Assembly (NCBI GenBank): GCA_022702935.2
Contig: JAKIML020000098.1
Location: 62,001-126,000 of the forward strand
Reading direction: 5' to 3'
DNA: 64,000 nucleotides
Source: Bacillota bacterium
GTDB taxonomy: Bacteria > Bacillota > Clostridia > DSM-8532
The notes beneath the pieces were generated by a model. It ran no database searches. It had not been told where the DNA came from and saw nothing but the letters and a program-made list of their open reading frames with translations. Numbering within the stretch: position 1 is the first letter of the stretch; every line of letters starts with the position of its first letter. This document shows, piece by piece, positions 27,409-36,117 of this stretch. Position numbers and translations under genes: made by a program.

Positions 27409-28287
27409 CTATACATGGAATTTCCTTGTAAGATAGGCCTTAAGCTCCGGATTCTTGTGAACCAGAAAGAGGAATCCTGCAGTCGGAAAGAAAATGGCCA
27501 GAAGAATGGGGGACCAGGTCAGACTAAGCTGCCCCGTGCTGTAAAGCCTGACGACACCGTCAATGACCACCAGCCCCAGAGAAAAAGCAGCAAGAAACAG
27601 ACCTGCGGCAAGAAGTGGCTTGTGGGCCAGCTTCTTAAGCAGAACGCCAATAATCCCTACCAGGGCAACAGTGCATAAGATGGGCAGCCCCAGGGCGAAA
27701 AACCAGGGTGTGCCTCCCGTAATCCAATCCATGGCATAGAGGAAACCGGCCGTTCCCAAAAACCAGAATCCCAGAATCCAGCCAAGGCGCTTCCAGGTAA
27801 ACATTAAGGGTGCGGCAGCATAAACCCAGACCAATGCAAGGGAAAACACCGGATACAGCGACCACTGGGGAAAAGGGCCCGAGTAAAGATCCATGGAAAC
27901 CAGAAAGAGCATGACGGCCCCAATATCCATGGACAGAATCTGTAAGAAGGAAGGCTTCCTGAGCAGGGCCGGATAGGCAATCAGTATCCAGAGCAATGCC
28001 AGGGATGCCATGGGATAAAAGGACCAGGTCACCCCATGGTTCACCGTTAAGTCAATAATCAAGGTTACCAGGAGAGGAACCACCAGAATAAAGGTCACCA
28101 AAAAGAGAAAGGATCGGCTGGGCACCAGGTTTACAGCGGGACGACGCTTTGGAGGCATGCGATCCGGAAAGGCTCTGATGCCCTCAGGAGGGTCCATATC
28201 GCCGGGTAAAACCACTTCGGTATGGCAAAGAGGACAAGCCTTCATATCCTTTTGAAGCTCAACACCGCAACGTACACAATAAGGCAC
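27409..28287 (-). CDS. Zinc-ribbon membrane protein (DUF6320-like)
   Basis: 292 residues, GTG start 9 bases after GGAG. The N terminus is a Cys4 zinc ribbon (MPYCVRCGVELQKDMKACPL, with CPLC). After a basic linker (DRMPPKRRPAVN) come about eight membrane helices. This architecture is commonly found beside the condensation-type acyltransferase that precedes it here (25-base gap, same operon), so the two probably work together in making or moving an acylated surface or lipid product (inference). No characterised function is known to me. Confidence 0.75.
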   Translation of the reverse strand: MPYCVRCGVELQKDMKACPLCHTEVVLPGDMDPPEGIRAFPDRMPPKRRPAVNLVPSRSFLFLVTFILVVPLLVTLIIDLTVNHGVTWSFYPMASLALLWILIAYPALLRKPSFLQILSMDIGAVMLFLVSMDLYSGPFPQWSLYPVFSLALVWVYAAAPLMFTWKRLGWILGFWFLGTAGFLYAMDWITGGTPWFFALGLPILCTVALVGIIGVLLKKLAHKPLLAAGLFLAAFSLGLVVIDGVVRLYSTGQLSLTWSPILLAIFFPTAGFLFLVHKNPELKAYLTRKFHV

Positions 28288-28311
28288 ATTGATTCACTCC
28301 TTTTTTCACAT

Positions 28312-29652
28312 TTATGAGCGGGGCTTATCCAAACCATGATAGGTGTTGGTTTCAATCCGCACGGGAATGCCCATTTTAATTAACCGGGTAAAGAAGAGTC
28401 TTTCAACCTCAGCATGGGTGGTAATGCGGCTGAAATTGATAATCAACCGATCCCCAAAGCTGCAGACACCACATCCGTTTTTGTTCATGGGATTGTTGCC
28501 CAGCATGAAATCCACCCGCTCCACCTCCCGGGCCATGCCCTGGGGCAGCTTAATGAGTCCCAGATTGGAGAGAGTGCCTGAATAAAGGGCCTCCCCCATG
28601 CGGGTATACAGGAAGGGCATCAAAAGCTTTTTAAAGGCCAGAGGAGCGAGTCTCACCACCCAATTGCGCTGCCCGCCTACGTTTCTCGAGAGATAACGGC
28701 TGATGGCCTTCTCATTGGTCTGGGTCAGCATGGTTTGACGGACGATTTGCAGAATCTCCTCAAAGCTGTATTTACCTAAGCGGGGATCAATTTCAGGAAT
28801 GACAAAGAGCGAGAAATTTCTCAGGGTCTTGCTGGGATATATGCCACGCATGTTCACGGGCACCTGAAGGGCCACAGGCCGCTTTTTGGTGTTCTTGGCA
28901 ATCTTCATGTCCTGAAGCTCCTGAAGCGCATCCATATAAACGGCCACCAATAATGCAGTCACCGAAACATTATAGCTCTTGGCCTTGGCCAGAACCGCAT
29001 CCAAAGGCATTATACCGGTTGTAATGAAGATGACGCCCGGAAGAGCCAGCCGTCCCGGTACATGAAAGGCCCTCCGTCCTTTATCGGGAAGGGGCAATGT
29101 GCTTTTATAAAATTTCTGGTAGGCATCCTCCGCTTCCTCGGCACTGGGAGTCTGGCTCACCACCGGAATATCCTCCGCATCGCCCACGTCCTTCCCCATC
29201 CGTGTCAAATACTCATAGACCAGAGCCTTCAGGAAGGTCAGACCTCCCGTCCCATCGGTGAGCACATGGCAGAACTCAACAGCAACGCGGTTTTCCCAAT
29301 AACAGACTCTGAACAGAAAACGGGTGCCAATCTTGGGATGCAGCCGCCGCATGGGGTAACGCACATCCTTCTCTATTCGGGGCATTCTGGGATTATGCTC
29401 AAGATAATACCAGAAGAAGCCGCGGCGAAGCCTGACCCGATAAAAAGGAAATCGCTCTATAACCGACTCCAGGGCTTTTTGAAGCTCCTGGGGATTAATC
29501 TTATCCTTAAGGGTCATGGAAAGACGAAACATGGTGGTGGTACGGTCCGACTGAATGGACGGGTAAATAAGCGCGGCATTGTCAAGCCGGTACCACAGCC
29601 GCTTTCCCCCACTGTTCTTGTCCGATGTATTCATTCCTTTTTCCAAGCCCAT
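28312..29652 (-). CDS. Condensation-domain-like acyltransferase
   Basis: 446 residues. The fold is that of CoA-dependent acyltransferases (NRPS condensation, wax-ester synthase, alcohol acetyltransferase): a catalytic HxxxD motif is visible in EFCHVLTDGTGG, with a later SNLGLIKLP segment and NFSRITTHAEVERLF at the C terminus. No membrane helix. Acceptor and donor are unknown. The first ATG has GGAG 10 bases away; a second ATG six codons on has AAAAAGGA touching it, so the start is uncertain. It pairs with the downstream zinc-ribbon membrane gene. Confidence 0.8.
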   Translation of the reverse strand: MGLEKGMNTSDKNSGGKRLWYRLDNAALIYPSIQSDRTTTMFRLSMTLKDKINPQELQKALESVIERFPFYRVRLRRGFFWYYLEHNPRMPRIEKDVRYPMRRLHPKIGTRFLFRVCYWENRVAVEFCHVLTDGTGGLTFLKALVYEYLTRMGKDVGDAEDIPVVSQTPSAEEAEDAYQKFYKSTLPLPDKGRRAFHVPGRLALPGVIFITTGIMPLDAVLAKAKSYNVSVTALLVAVYMDALQELQDMKIAKNTKKRPVALQVPVNMRGIYPSKTLRNFSLFVIPEIDPRLGKYSFEEILQIVRQTMLTQTNEKAISRYLSRNVGGQRNWVVRLAPLAFKKLLMPFLYTRMGEALYSGTLSNLGLIKLPQGMAREVERVDFMLGNNPMNKNGCGVCSFGDRLIINFSRITTHAEVERLFFTRLIKMGIPVRIETNTYHGLDKPRS

Positions 29653-29776
29653 CGTATTCTCACTCCATTGGGTCCATGGTTCTTATCGCTACTAGTCCTT
29701 TCCACCCTTTTCCGCCTTATAAGCAATGGGCAATAAAACCGTAAAGACCTGCAGAATTAAAAAGCAGCAAAACGGA

Positions 29777-30703
29777 CTACATCAAATGCCCGATGGCAAA
29801 GGCAATAATGACGGGTGCCGTAAGGATGGACAAAAGGGTTGAAACGGTAACACACTTGGATGCAAAAACAGCATCCTTGTTAAACATCTTAGAAAATATG
29901 GTGGTGGTTGCTGCACAGGGCATGGCAAGCGCCGTGACTACCACCGAGGCCGGAAGAGCCGGAACACCTACAACAAGCAGTATGCCCAGGGCCAGAAGCG
30001 GCATGGCAATAAGTCGGATGGCCGAGGCCAGATAAACCCGCCAATCGGTAAACAGGGTTGTGAGCTTGGAAGTGCTCATAACCCCGCCGATAATCAGCAT
30101 GGAGATGGGCATGGTCATATTTCCCACCGACTGTACCGCATTGCGCACAGGATCGGGCAGGGAGATGCCGAATATGAAAACCAGAATGCCCGCATAGATA
30201 CTGATCATAGAAGGGTTGAGAAGCGCTTTTTTAGCAAGCTCCTTCCTGGTGCCCTTACCCCCGAACATAATATAGCCATAGCTCCACAGAGCCACATAGA
30301 AGGCCACATTATAAAATGAGCCAAAAAACACGCCCTCATCACCGAACAATGCCTTGATAAGGGGTAATCCCATATAGCTGCAGTTGGAGAAGATGGCTGT
30401 AAAGCGCAGCACCGGATTCAGGTTTTCATTAAACCTGGCATAGATAAACTTGGAGAGGACGATGGACAGAATGAACATGGCACTGGCCGTGCCCAACATC
30501 CAGAATATATTAATAAGCCTTTCCTTTGTAAATTCTATAAAGAATGAGTTAAACACCAGCAATGGGGAGGTGACATAGAGCAGGACCTCCGACATCCTTT
30601 TGGTGGCCATCTCATCCATAACCTTAAACTTGCCGGCAACAAAGCCCACAACTAAAATAACAAACAACGTAATTACCTGATTAAGTACAATAGTGAATTC
30701 CAC
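29777..30703 (-). CDS. AEC-family transporter (auxin efflux carrier/malate permease type)
   Basis: 308 residues, ten predicted helices in two halves. It begins MEFTIVLNQVITLFVILVVG with GTG start 6 bases after GGGAGG. AEC carriers export or exchange organic anions such as malate or amino-acid derivatives; the substrate cannot be told. SNCSYMGLPLIKALFG and PCAATTTIFSKMF match the two family motif regions. It stands alone between terminators. Confidence 0.88.
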   Translation of the reverse strand: MEFTIVLNQVITLFVILVVGFVAGKFKVMDEMATKRMSEVLLYVTSPLLVFNSFFIEFTKERLINIFWMLGTASAMFILSIVLSKFIYARFNENLNPVLRFTAIFSNCSYMGLPLIKALFGDEGVFFGSFYNVAFYVALWSYGYIMFGGKGTRKELAKKALLNPSMISIYAGILVFIFGISLPDPVRNAVQSVGNMTMPISMLIIGGVMSTSKLTTLFTDWRVYLASAIRLIAMPLLALGILLVVGVPALPASVVVTALAMPCAATTTIFSKMFNKDAVFASKCVTVSTLLSILTAPVIIAFAIGHLM

Positions 30704-30782
30704 GGGCAGCCTCCCTTGTGGTCTCTATACCATGAATATATGCAAAGGGTAAAATCATTGTAAAACATCTCATGTCATTAAA

Positions 30783-30814
30783 CAAGCCACCCGGAATCAA
30801 TTCTGGGTGGCTTG
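30783..30814 (-). terminator. Terminator of hydrogenase operon
   Basis: On the minus strand CAAGCCACCCAGAAT pairs with ATTCCGGGTGGCTTG, followed by TTTAAT. It begins 18 bases after the last hydrogenase gene. Confidence 0.8.
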
Positions 30815-30831
30815 AATATGTTTATCGCTGA

Positions 30832-32586
30832 TTATTCAAGGTTTTCCGGATAGTTTTCACGAGCTACATAATGGGTGTGAAGGAGCTTGTGGGACTTATG
30901 TCCGCCGGGCTTTTCGAAGTATTCCTCGTACATCTTAAGCACTCTGGGATTCTGATGAGATCTTCTCATCGTCGAACCCTGATCCTCTTCGTAGAGGGCC
31001 TTGGCTCTCTCTGCACGAAGATCCAAATCGAATCTCACCGAAGCGGGTTGGATGGGCTGCCCGCCGCCGTTTACGCAACCACCGGGACAGGCCATGACTT
31101 CAACAAAGTGATACTCTGCTTCGCCAGCCTTGATCTTGTCCAGAAGCTTTCTGGCATTGCCCAGGCCGTGAACAACAGCTGCCTTAATCTTAATGCCGTT
31201 AACCTCAACCTCTGCTTCCTTCACGGTCTCAACACCGCGAACCACCTTGATGTCCACATTGTCGTCATCCTTACCGGTTAACAGGTAGGGAACGCTTCTT
31301 AAGGCAGCTTCCATAACACCGCCGGTTGCACCGAAGATAACGCCGGCACCGGTGGCTTCGCCCATGGGATCATCAAACTGTGAATCCTCCAGATTCTTAA
31401 AGTCAATACCGGCTTCCTTAATCATCTCAGCCAGTTCACGGGTGGTGAGAACCTCGTCGATATCGGGATAGCCTGTGGAGGCTAATTCAGGTCTTTCGGC
31501 CTCGTACTTCTTGGCGGTACAGGGCATAACGGAAACCACGAATATCTTGGCGGGGTCAATGCCCATCTTTTCAGCATAGTAGGACTTGAGAACCGCACCA
31601 AACATATTCTGAGGTGATTTACAGGTAGAGAGATTATCCAGCATATCAGGATAGAAATGTTCGCAGAACTTGATCCATCCAGGGCTGCAGGAGGTAATCA
31701 GGGGCAGCTTGCCGTTGTTCTTGATTCTGTCAACAAGCTCGGTGCCTTCTTCCATAATGGTCAGGTCGGCAGCGGTATCGGTGTCAAAGACCTTGGCAAA
31801 GCCCAGCATCTTGAGGGCGGTAACCATCTTACCGGTAACGCGGGTACCTACGGGATAGTCAAACTCCTCACCAAGACCTGCACGAACAGCCGGAGCAGTC
31901 TGTACCACCACATGGAGATCCTTATTGCTTAATGCTTCCCAAACCTTTTCCACCGAGCTCTTCTCACGAAGGGCACCAACGGGGCAGGCTACGATACACT
32001 GACCGCAGTTAACACAGGGGGTGTCCTTCAAAGGCATATGGAAGGGTGAAGCCACAATGGTCTTATAGCCTCTACCCATGGTATCAATGGCTGAAACGGT
32101 CTGAACATTCTTGCACACGCTGACACAACGGCGGCAGAGTACGCACTTGTTAGGATCACGAACCACCGAATGGGACAGATCATCGATGGGATAGTTCTGA
32201 AGCTCGCCTTCAAAACGGATGTCCTTAATGTTCAGTTCCTTGGCCAGGGTCTGAAGCTCACAGTTCTTGCTTCTGACACAGGTCAGGCACTTCTTCTCAT
32301 GCGAGGACAGGATGAGCTCCAGGGTGACCTTTCTGGTTTCACGGATCTTGGGGCTGTTGGTGATAACCTTCAGGCCCTCGGAAACGGGGTACATACAGGC
32401 GGCCTGGAAGCTTCTGGCGCCGACGTCTACAATACACATACGGCATGCGCCGATTTCATTGATATCCTTGAGGAAGCAAAGGGTGGGAATATTGATGCCG
32501 GCACTCCTGGCTGCCTCAAGAACTGTGGACCCCTTGGGGGCCTTCACTTCTTTTCCGTCTATTGTTAAGGTAACAAATTCGGACAT
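30832..32586 (-). CDS. hndD: [FeFe] hydrogenase catalytic subunit (HndD/HydA)
   Basis: 584 residues. Makes or oxidises H2. Domains in order: N-terminal [2Fe-2S] (residues 1-80, IGACRMCIVDVGAR), His-Cys3 [4Fe-4S], two [4Fe-4S] of bacterial ferredoxin type (CVLCRRCVSVCKNVQ, CVNCGQCIVACPVGA), the H-cluster domain with L1 TSCSPGWIKFCEH, L2 MPCTAKKYE and L3 MACPGGCVNGGGQP, and the C-terminal small-subunit tail. All H-cluster cysteines are present. With HndA/HndC it forms an NAD(P)-linked, probably electron-bifurcating complex. GGAG precedes the ATG. Confidence 0.97.
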   Translation of the reverse strand: MSEFVTLTIDGKEVKAPKGSTVLEAARSAGINIPTLCFLKDINEIGACRMCIVDVGARSFQAACMYPVSEGLKVITNSPKIRETRKVTLELILSSHEKKCLTCVRSKNCELQTLAKELNIKDIRFEGELQNYPIDDLSHSVVRDPNKCVLCRRCVSVCKNVQTVSAIDTMGRGYKTIVASPFHMPLKDTPCVNCGQCIVACPVGALREKSSVEKVWEALSNKDLHVVVQTAPAVRAGLGEEFDYPVGTRVTGKMVTALKMLGFAKVFDTDTAADLTIMEEGTELVDRIKNNGKLPLITSCSPGWIKFCEHFYPDMLDNLSTCKSPQNMFGAVLKSYYAEKMGIDPAKIFVVSVMPCTAKKYEAERPELASTGYPDIDEVLTTRELAEMIKEAGIDFKNLEDSQFDDPMGEATGAGVIFGATGGVMEAALRSVPYLLTGKDDDNVDIKVVRGVETVKEAEVEVNGIKIKAAVVHGLGNARKLLDKIKAGEAEYHFVEVMACPGGCVNGGGQPIQPASVRFDLDLRAERAKALYEEDQGSTMRRSHQNPRVLKMYEEYFEKPGGHKSHKLLHTHYVARENYPENLE

Positions 32587-32605
32587 AATCTACACTCTCC
32601 TTCCC

Positions 32606-34396
32606 TTACTTCTTCTCAATGGCTGCAAACTTACAAGAATCCATACAAACGCCGCACTTGATACACTTGGCGGTATCAATAACATAGGGCTTCTTGATTT
32701 CTCCGGAGATTGCTCCCACAGGACACTTCTTGGCACAGAGGCTGCAGCCCTTACACTTTTCAGGGATAATACTAAAGTTCAGCATGGCCTTACATACACC
32801 AGCCGGACATCTCTTTTCCTTAACGTGAGCCTCGTATTCATCACGGAAGTATCTTAAGGTACTGAGAACAGGGTTGGGGGCTGTCTGACCCAGACCGCAG
32901 AGGGCACCCTGCTTGATGCTTTCAGCCAGGGTCTCAAGCTTTTCGATATCCCCTTCTTCGCCCTTGCCTTCGGTAATGCGCTCCAGAATCTCATGCATGC
33001 GCTTGGTACCGATACGGCAGGGAGGACACTTACCGCAGGACTCGTCAACGGTGAATTCCAGGAAGAACTTGGCGATATCCACCATACAGTTATCCTCGTC
33101 CATGACAATCAAACCGCCGGAACCCATCATGGAGCCCAGAGCAATCAGGTTGTCATAGTCAATGGGGGTATCCAGGTGCTGAGCAGGGATACATCCGCCC
33201 GAAGGACCGCCCGTCTGAGCAGCCTTAAAGGCCTTGCCCTTGGGAATACCGCCGCCGATATCGTAGATAACCTCACGCAGGGTAGTACCCATGGGGATTT
33301 CAACCAGACCTGTGTTGTTGATGTTACCGCCTACGGCAAAGACCTTGGTGCCCTTGCTCTTCTCGGTACCGATGGATGCAAACCATTCGGCGCCTTTGAG
33401 CAGAATCATGGGAATATTGGCGTAGGTCTCAACATTGTTGAGGATGGTGGGCTTTTCCCACAGACCCTTAACAGCAGGGAAAGGAGGACGGGTTCTGGGC
33501 TCACCGCGCTTACCTTCGATGGAGGTCATCAGCGCAGTTTCCTCACCACAGACGAAAGCACCGGCACCCAGGCGGATATCCACATCAAAGGAGAAGTTGG
33601 TGCCAAAGATGTTTTTACCTAAAAGCCCGTACTCACGAGCCTGATCGATAGCAATCTTAAGACGCTGAACTGCAATGGGGTATTCAGCACGAACATAGAT
33701 ATAACCCTGGTTTGAACCAATGGCATACCCTGCAATGGCCATGGCTTCAAGAACGGTGTGGGGATCCCCCTCAAGCACCGAACGATCCATGAATGCACCC
33801 GGGTCGCCTTCGTCGGCGTTACAGCAGACATACTTCTGGTCATTGACTTCCTGGGCGGCAAACTGCCATTTAAGACCGGTGGGGAAACCCGCACCGCCGC
33901 GGCCGCGCAGGCCCGACTTCTTAATCTCGTCAATAACCTGTTGGGGGGTCATCTCGGTAACAGCCTTAGCCAGTGCGGCATAACCGTCACGGGCAATATA
34001 CTCATCAATATTCTCGGGGTTGATGACACTGCAGTTACGCAGTGCCACACGCTGCTGACGCGCGAAAAATCCTACGTTTTCAAGGCTCTTTGCTACGTCC
34101 TCGGCGTCCTTATCACCCAGAAGCAGGCGCTTTACAATTCTTCCCTTGACCAGATGCTCGTTAACGATTTCTTCCACATCATCGGGCGATACATGGCAAT
34201 ATGTAGCTCCCTCGGGATAGATAACCATAATGGGTCCTTTTTCGCAAAGACCGAAGCAACCGGTTTTAACAATCTTGACTTCCTTTTCGATACCGTTGGC
34301 GGCTAAATGCTCATTAAGCTTTGCCATGATTTCAGGAGATTTAGAAGCAACACAACCGGTACCATTACAAATCAAAATATGTGATCTGCAAACCAT
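32606..34396 (-). CDS. hndC: NADH-binding hydrogenase subunit (HndC/HydB)
   Basis: 596 residues. Diaphorase subunit related to NuoF: an N-terminal thioredoxin-like [2Fe-2S] domain (residues 1-115, NGTGCVASKSPEI, TGCFGLCEKGPI), the FMN/NADH-binding core (SGLRGRGGAGFPTGLKWQFA, CNADEGDPGAFMDR), the NuoF [4Fe-4S] motif ESCGKCPPCRIGTKR, and two C-terminal [4Fe-4S] motifs (CKGCSLCAKKCPVGAIS, CIKCGVCMDSCKF). It passes electrons between NAD(P)H, ferredoxin and the HndD subunit. Confidence 0.97.
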   Translation of the reverse strand: MVCRSHILICNGTGCVASKSPEIMAKLNEHLAANGIEKEVKIVKTGCFGLCEKGPIMVIYPEGATYCHVSPDDVEEIVNEHLVKGRIVKRLLLGDKDAEDVAKSLENVGFFARQQRVALRNCSVINPENIDEYIARDGYAALAKAVTEMTPQQVIDEIKKSGLRGRGGAGFPTGLKWQFAAQEVNDQKYVCCNADEGDPGAFMDRSVLEGDPHTVLEAMAIAGYAIGSNQGYIYVRAEYPIAVQRLKIAIDQAREYGLLGKNIFGTNFSFDVDIRLGAGAFVCGEETALMTSIEGKRGEPRTRPPFPAVKGLWEKPTILNNVETYANIPMILLKGAEWFASIGTEKSKGTKVFAVGGNINNTGLVEIPMGTTLREVIYDIGGGIPKGKAFKAAQTGGPSGGCIPAQHLDTPIDYDNLIALGSMMGSGGLIVMDEDNCMVDIAKFFLEFTVDESCGKCPPCRIGTKRMHEILERITEGKGEEGDIEKLETLAESIKQGALCGLGQTAPNPVLSTLRYFRDEYEAHVKEKRCPAGVCKAMLNFSIIPEKCKGCSLCAKKCPVGAISGEIKKPYVIDTAKCIKCGVCMDSCKFAAIEKK

Positions 34397-34411
34397 AACT
34401 TAATGACCTCC

Positions 34412-34780
34412 CTATTTTTCTGCCGCACCGATTGTGAACTCGATAACGGGTTGTTGATTGACGATATGTTCGGCCACGATTCTTCTTGCCTTCTCCGCAT
34501 CAAGCTTGATATAAGTTGTCTTCTCGCCATTGGCTTCATAAACCTCGGCAATGGGCTCGTGGCGGCAAATACCGATGCAGCCGGTCATGGACACGGTAAC
34601 ATCCTGAATATTTCTCTTGTTCAACTCTTCTATAAACGCGCTCATAACGCCTTTCGCACCTGCGGCAATACCGCATGTGGCCATACCTACAACAATTCTT
34701 ACCTTGTTTTCATTCTCACGGATAGAGATCTCCTTCAGGGCTCTCTCCTTAATTGCCTTCAATTCCTCAATTGACTTCAT
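34412..34780 (-). CDS. hndB: HndB-like [2Fe-2S] thioredoxin-fold subunit
   Basis: 122 residues. A helical N-terminal stretch (EELKAIKERALKEISIRENE) precedes a thioredoxin-like [2Fe-2S] domain with four cysteines (VGMATCGIAAGAKG and TGCIGICRHEPIAEV). It corresponds to HndB of the four-gene NADP-reducing hydrogenase of Desulfovibrio fructosovorans. Its start overlaps the preceding gene by 14 bases with GGAGGTG upstream, so the two are translationally coupled. Confidence 0.9.
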   Translation of the reverse strand: MKSIEELKAIKERALKEISIRENENKVRIVVGMATCGIAAGAKGVMSAFIEELNKRNIQDVTVSMTGCIGICRHEPIAEVYEANGEKTTYIKLDAEKARRIVAEHIVNQQPVIEFTIGAAEK

Positions 34781-35330
34781 CTAAAACACCTCCAAATACC
34801 GCTCTAATACCCTCGCTTATTGTATTCTGTATCCACTCAAGTACATCCTTATGGGTGATAGGAACATCGTCCAGCTCTTTTTTTATCGTGTCAGTATCCA
34901 ATATGAAGCTTTCTCTGTCGGAAGTAAAGTTTACAGTCCATAGGATATGGGGGTGGGTGGCTATCAGCATGGTTATGGTTCCGGGAATGTCTCCCAGGGG
35001 AATTCTATCAATATGGCCGATGGAGAAGGTGGCCCGTACAGTAGTGCCTTTACCAGGTTCAGATTCAAGGGCAAGCTTTCCTCCCGTCATTTCGGCAGAC
35101 AGTTTCAATAAAGGAAGACCGAGTCCCACATCCCGGGTCGTTCTGGTTGTTTTAAAGGGATCGGTAACCTTTTCAAGGAATTCCGCCTCCATGCCGCAAC
35201 CATTATCGATAATCTCGCATATCAACCAATGAGGGTTTTGGTCTATACTTAGGTTCAGGCTGATATGATCCGCTCCTGCTGTAATGGAATTCTGAACAAT
35301 GTCCATGAGGTGAAGCGAAAGATCCTTCAT
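34767..35330 (-). CDS. Histidine-kinase-like ATPase in hydrogenase operon
   Basis: 187 residues. Residues 1-110 are a GHKL ATP-binding domain with an N-box (DIVQNSITAGADHISLNL), G1 (DNGCGMEAEFLEKV) and G2 (GLGLPLLKLSAEMTGG). No phosphoacceptor-histidine helix, sensor or membrane segment is present, so it is not an ordinary sensor kinase. The last 75 residues are unassigned. It starts 3 bases after the HndA gene and overlaps the HndB gene, so it is made with the complex. A protein kinase or regulatory ATPase role is possible (inference). Confidence 0.88.
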   Translation of the reverse strand: MKDLSLHLMDIVQNSITAGADHISLNLSIDQNPHWLICEIIDNGCGMEAEFLEKVTDPFKTTRTTRDVGLGLPLLKLSAEMTGGKLALESEPGKGTTVRATFSIGHIDRIPLGDIPGTITMLIATHPHILWTVNFTSDRESFILDTDTIKKELDDVPITHKDVLEWIQNTISEGIRAVFGGVLDEVN

Positions 35331-35333
35331 GGT

Positions 35334-35834
35334 TTATTTCGACTCAGCCTCTTTATCGAAATAGCTTTGGATAATTCCAGGGACGTCATCGACAGTCAGT
35401 CTCCCATAAACGTCCTCATTGATCATGATAACGGGAGCCAGACCACAAGCGCCAACACAGCGGCAGGCATCCAGAGAGAATAATCCGTCTGAAGTGCATT
35501 CACCGTTCTTAATTTTGAGAACCTCGCTTAGCTTGTTAAAGATGTCACCGGACCCCTTAACATAGCAGGCTGTTCCCAAGCAAACATTGATCTTGTACTT
35601 ACCTTTTGGATTCAATGAAAATTGAGTGTAGAATGTAACCACACCATACACTTCGGCCAGGGACACATTCAGGCCTTCGGCTATCTTCTTCTGAACACTC
35701 AAAGGAAGATATCCGTATACCTCTTGGGCCTCGTGCAGGACAGGAATCAAAGCACCACGCTGGTCCTTATACTTTGCGATGATCTGTTCCAATTCCTGTG
35801 CCTTGGTATCTGCACAGCAGCAACCGCAACTCAT
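35334..35834 (-). CDS. hndA: NuoE-like hydrogenase subunit (HndA/HydC)
   Basis: 166 residues from the ATG with AGGAGG 7 bases upstream; the open frame continues 61 codons further but crosses the promoter and operator. It carries one thioredoxin-like [2Fe-2S] cluster with ligands in CLGTACYVKGSGD and DACRCVGACGLAP. The start MSCGCCCADTKAQE adds an extra cysteine cluster. It relays electrons between HndC and HndD. First gene of the hydrogenase operon. Confidence 0.95.
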   Translation of the reverse strand: MSCGCCCADTKAQELEQIIAKYKDQRGALIPVLHEAQEVYGYLPLSVQKKIAEGLNVSLAEVYGVVTFYTQFSLNPKGKYKINVCLGTACYVKGSGDIFNKLSEVLKIKNGECTSDGLFSLDACRCVGACGLAPVIMINEDVYGRLTVDDVPGIIQSYFDKEAESK

Positions 35835-35872
35835 AGTGACAACCTCCTGAAACATGTGATAAATAAATTGAC

Positions 35873-35890
35873 TTGTTAATTCGTTAACAA
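35873..35890. promoter_or_regulatory. Rex operator (perfect 18-bp palindrome type)
   Basis: TTGTTAA-TTCG-TTAACAA matches the known clostridial Rex consensus TTGTTAANNNNTTAACAA exactly. It lies just downstream of the -10 element and 39 bases before the hndA start, where bound Rex would block transcription. Rex leaves DNA when NADH rises, so the operon should be induced by excess reductant. Confidence 0.85.
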
Positions 35891-35901
35891 ATACCCTATC
35901 A

Positions 35902-35930
35902 ATTATACCAAAACACATAGGCCTTTTCAA
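35902..35930 (-). promoter_or_regulatory. Hydrogenase operon promoter
   Basis: TTGAAA (35925-35930) and TATAAT (35902-35907) on the minus strand with a 17-base spacer. The predicted start of transcription falls next to the Rex operator. Confidence 0.85.
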
Positions 35931-36049
35931 CAAAAAACGCGGATTTAACATGTTTTTAAAAAAGAACTTTACCCAAATCGAAAGAATGGAACAGGAGCAC
36001 CTACCCGATTTTTGCACCCCAATAGACTCTAAGAATATACTTTAAGATC

Positions 36050-36085
36050 GAAAAAGGAATCGATCCTTTTCAGGACCGATCCCTT
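36050..36085 (-). terminator. Terminator of Gld-type ABC operon
   Basis: On the minus strand AAGGGATCGGTCC pairs with GGATCGATTCCTT (G-U wobbles) and is followed by a T-rich tail. It lies 33 bases after the DUF4340 gene. Confidence 0.8.
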
Positions 36086-36117
36086 TTATAGGTACTTTCA
36101 TTAAGGAACCTGGTATT

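Noticed and set aside
35835-36017. N-terminal extension of the HndA gene by 61 codons
   Set aside because: The extended frame overlaps the promoter and Rex operator, while AGGAGG marks the inner ATG.
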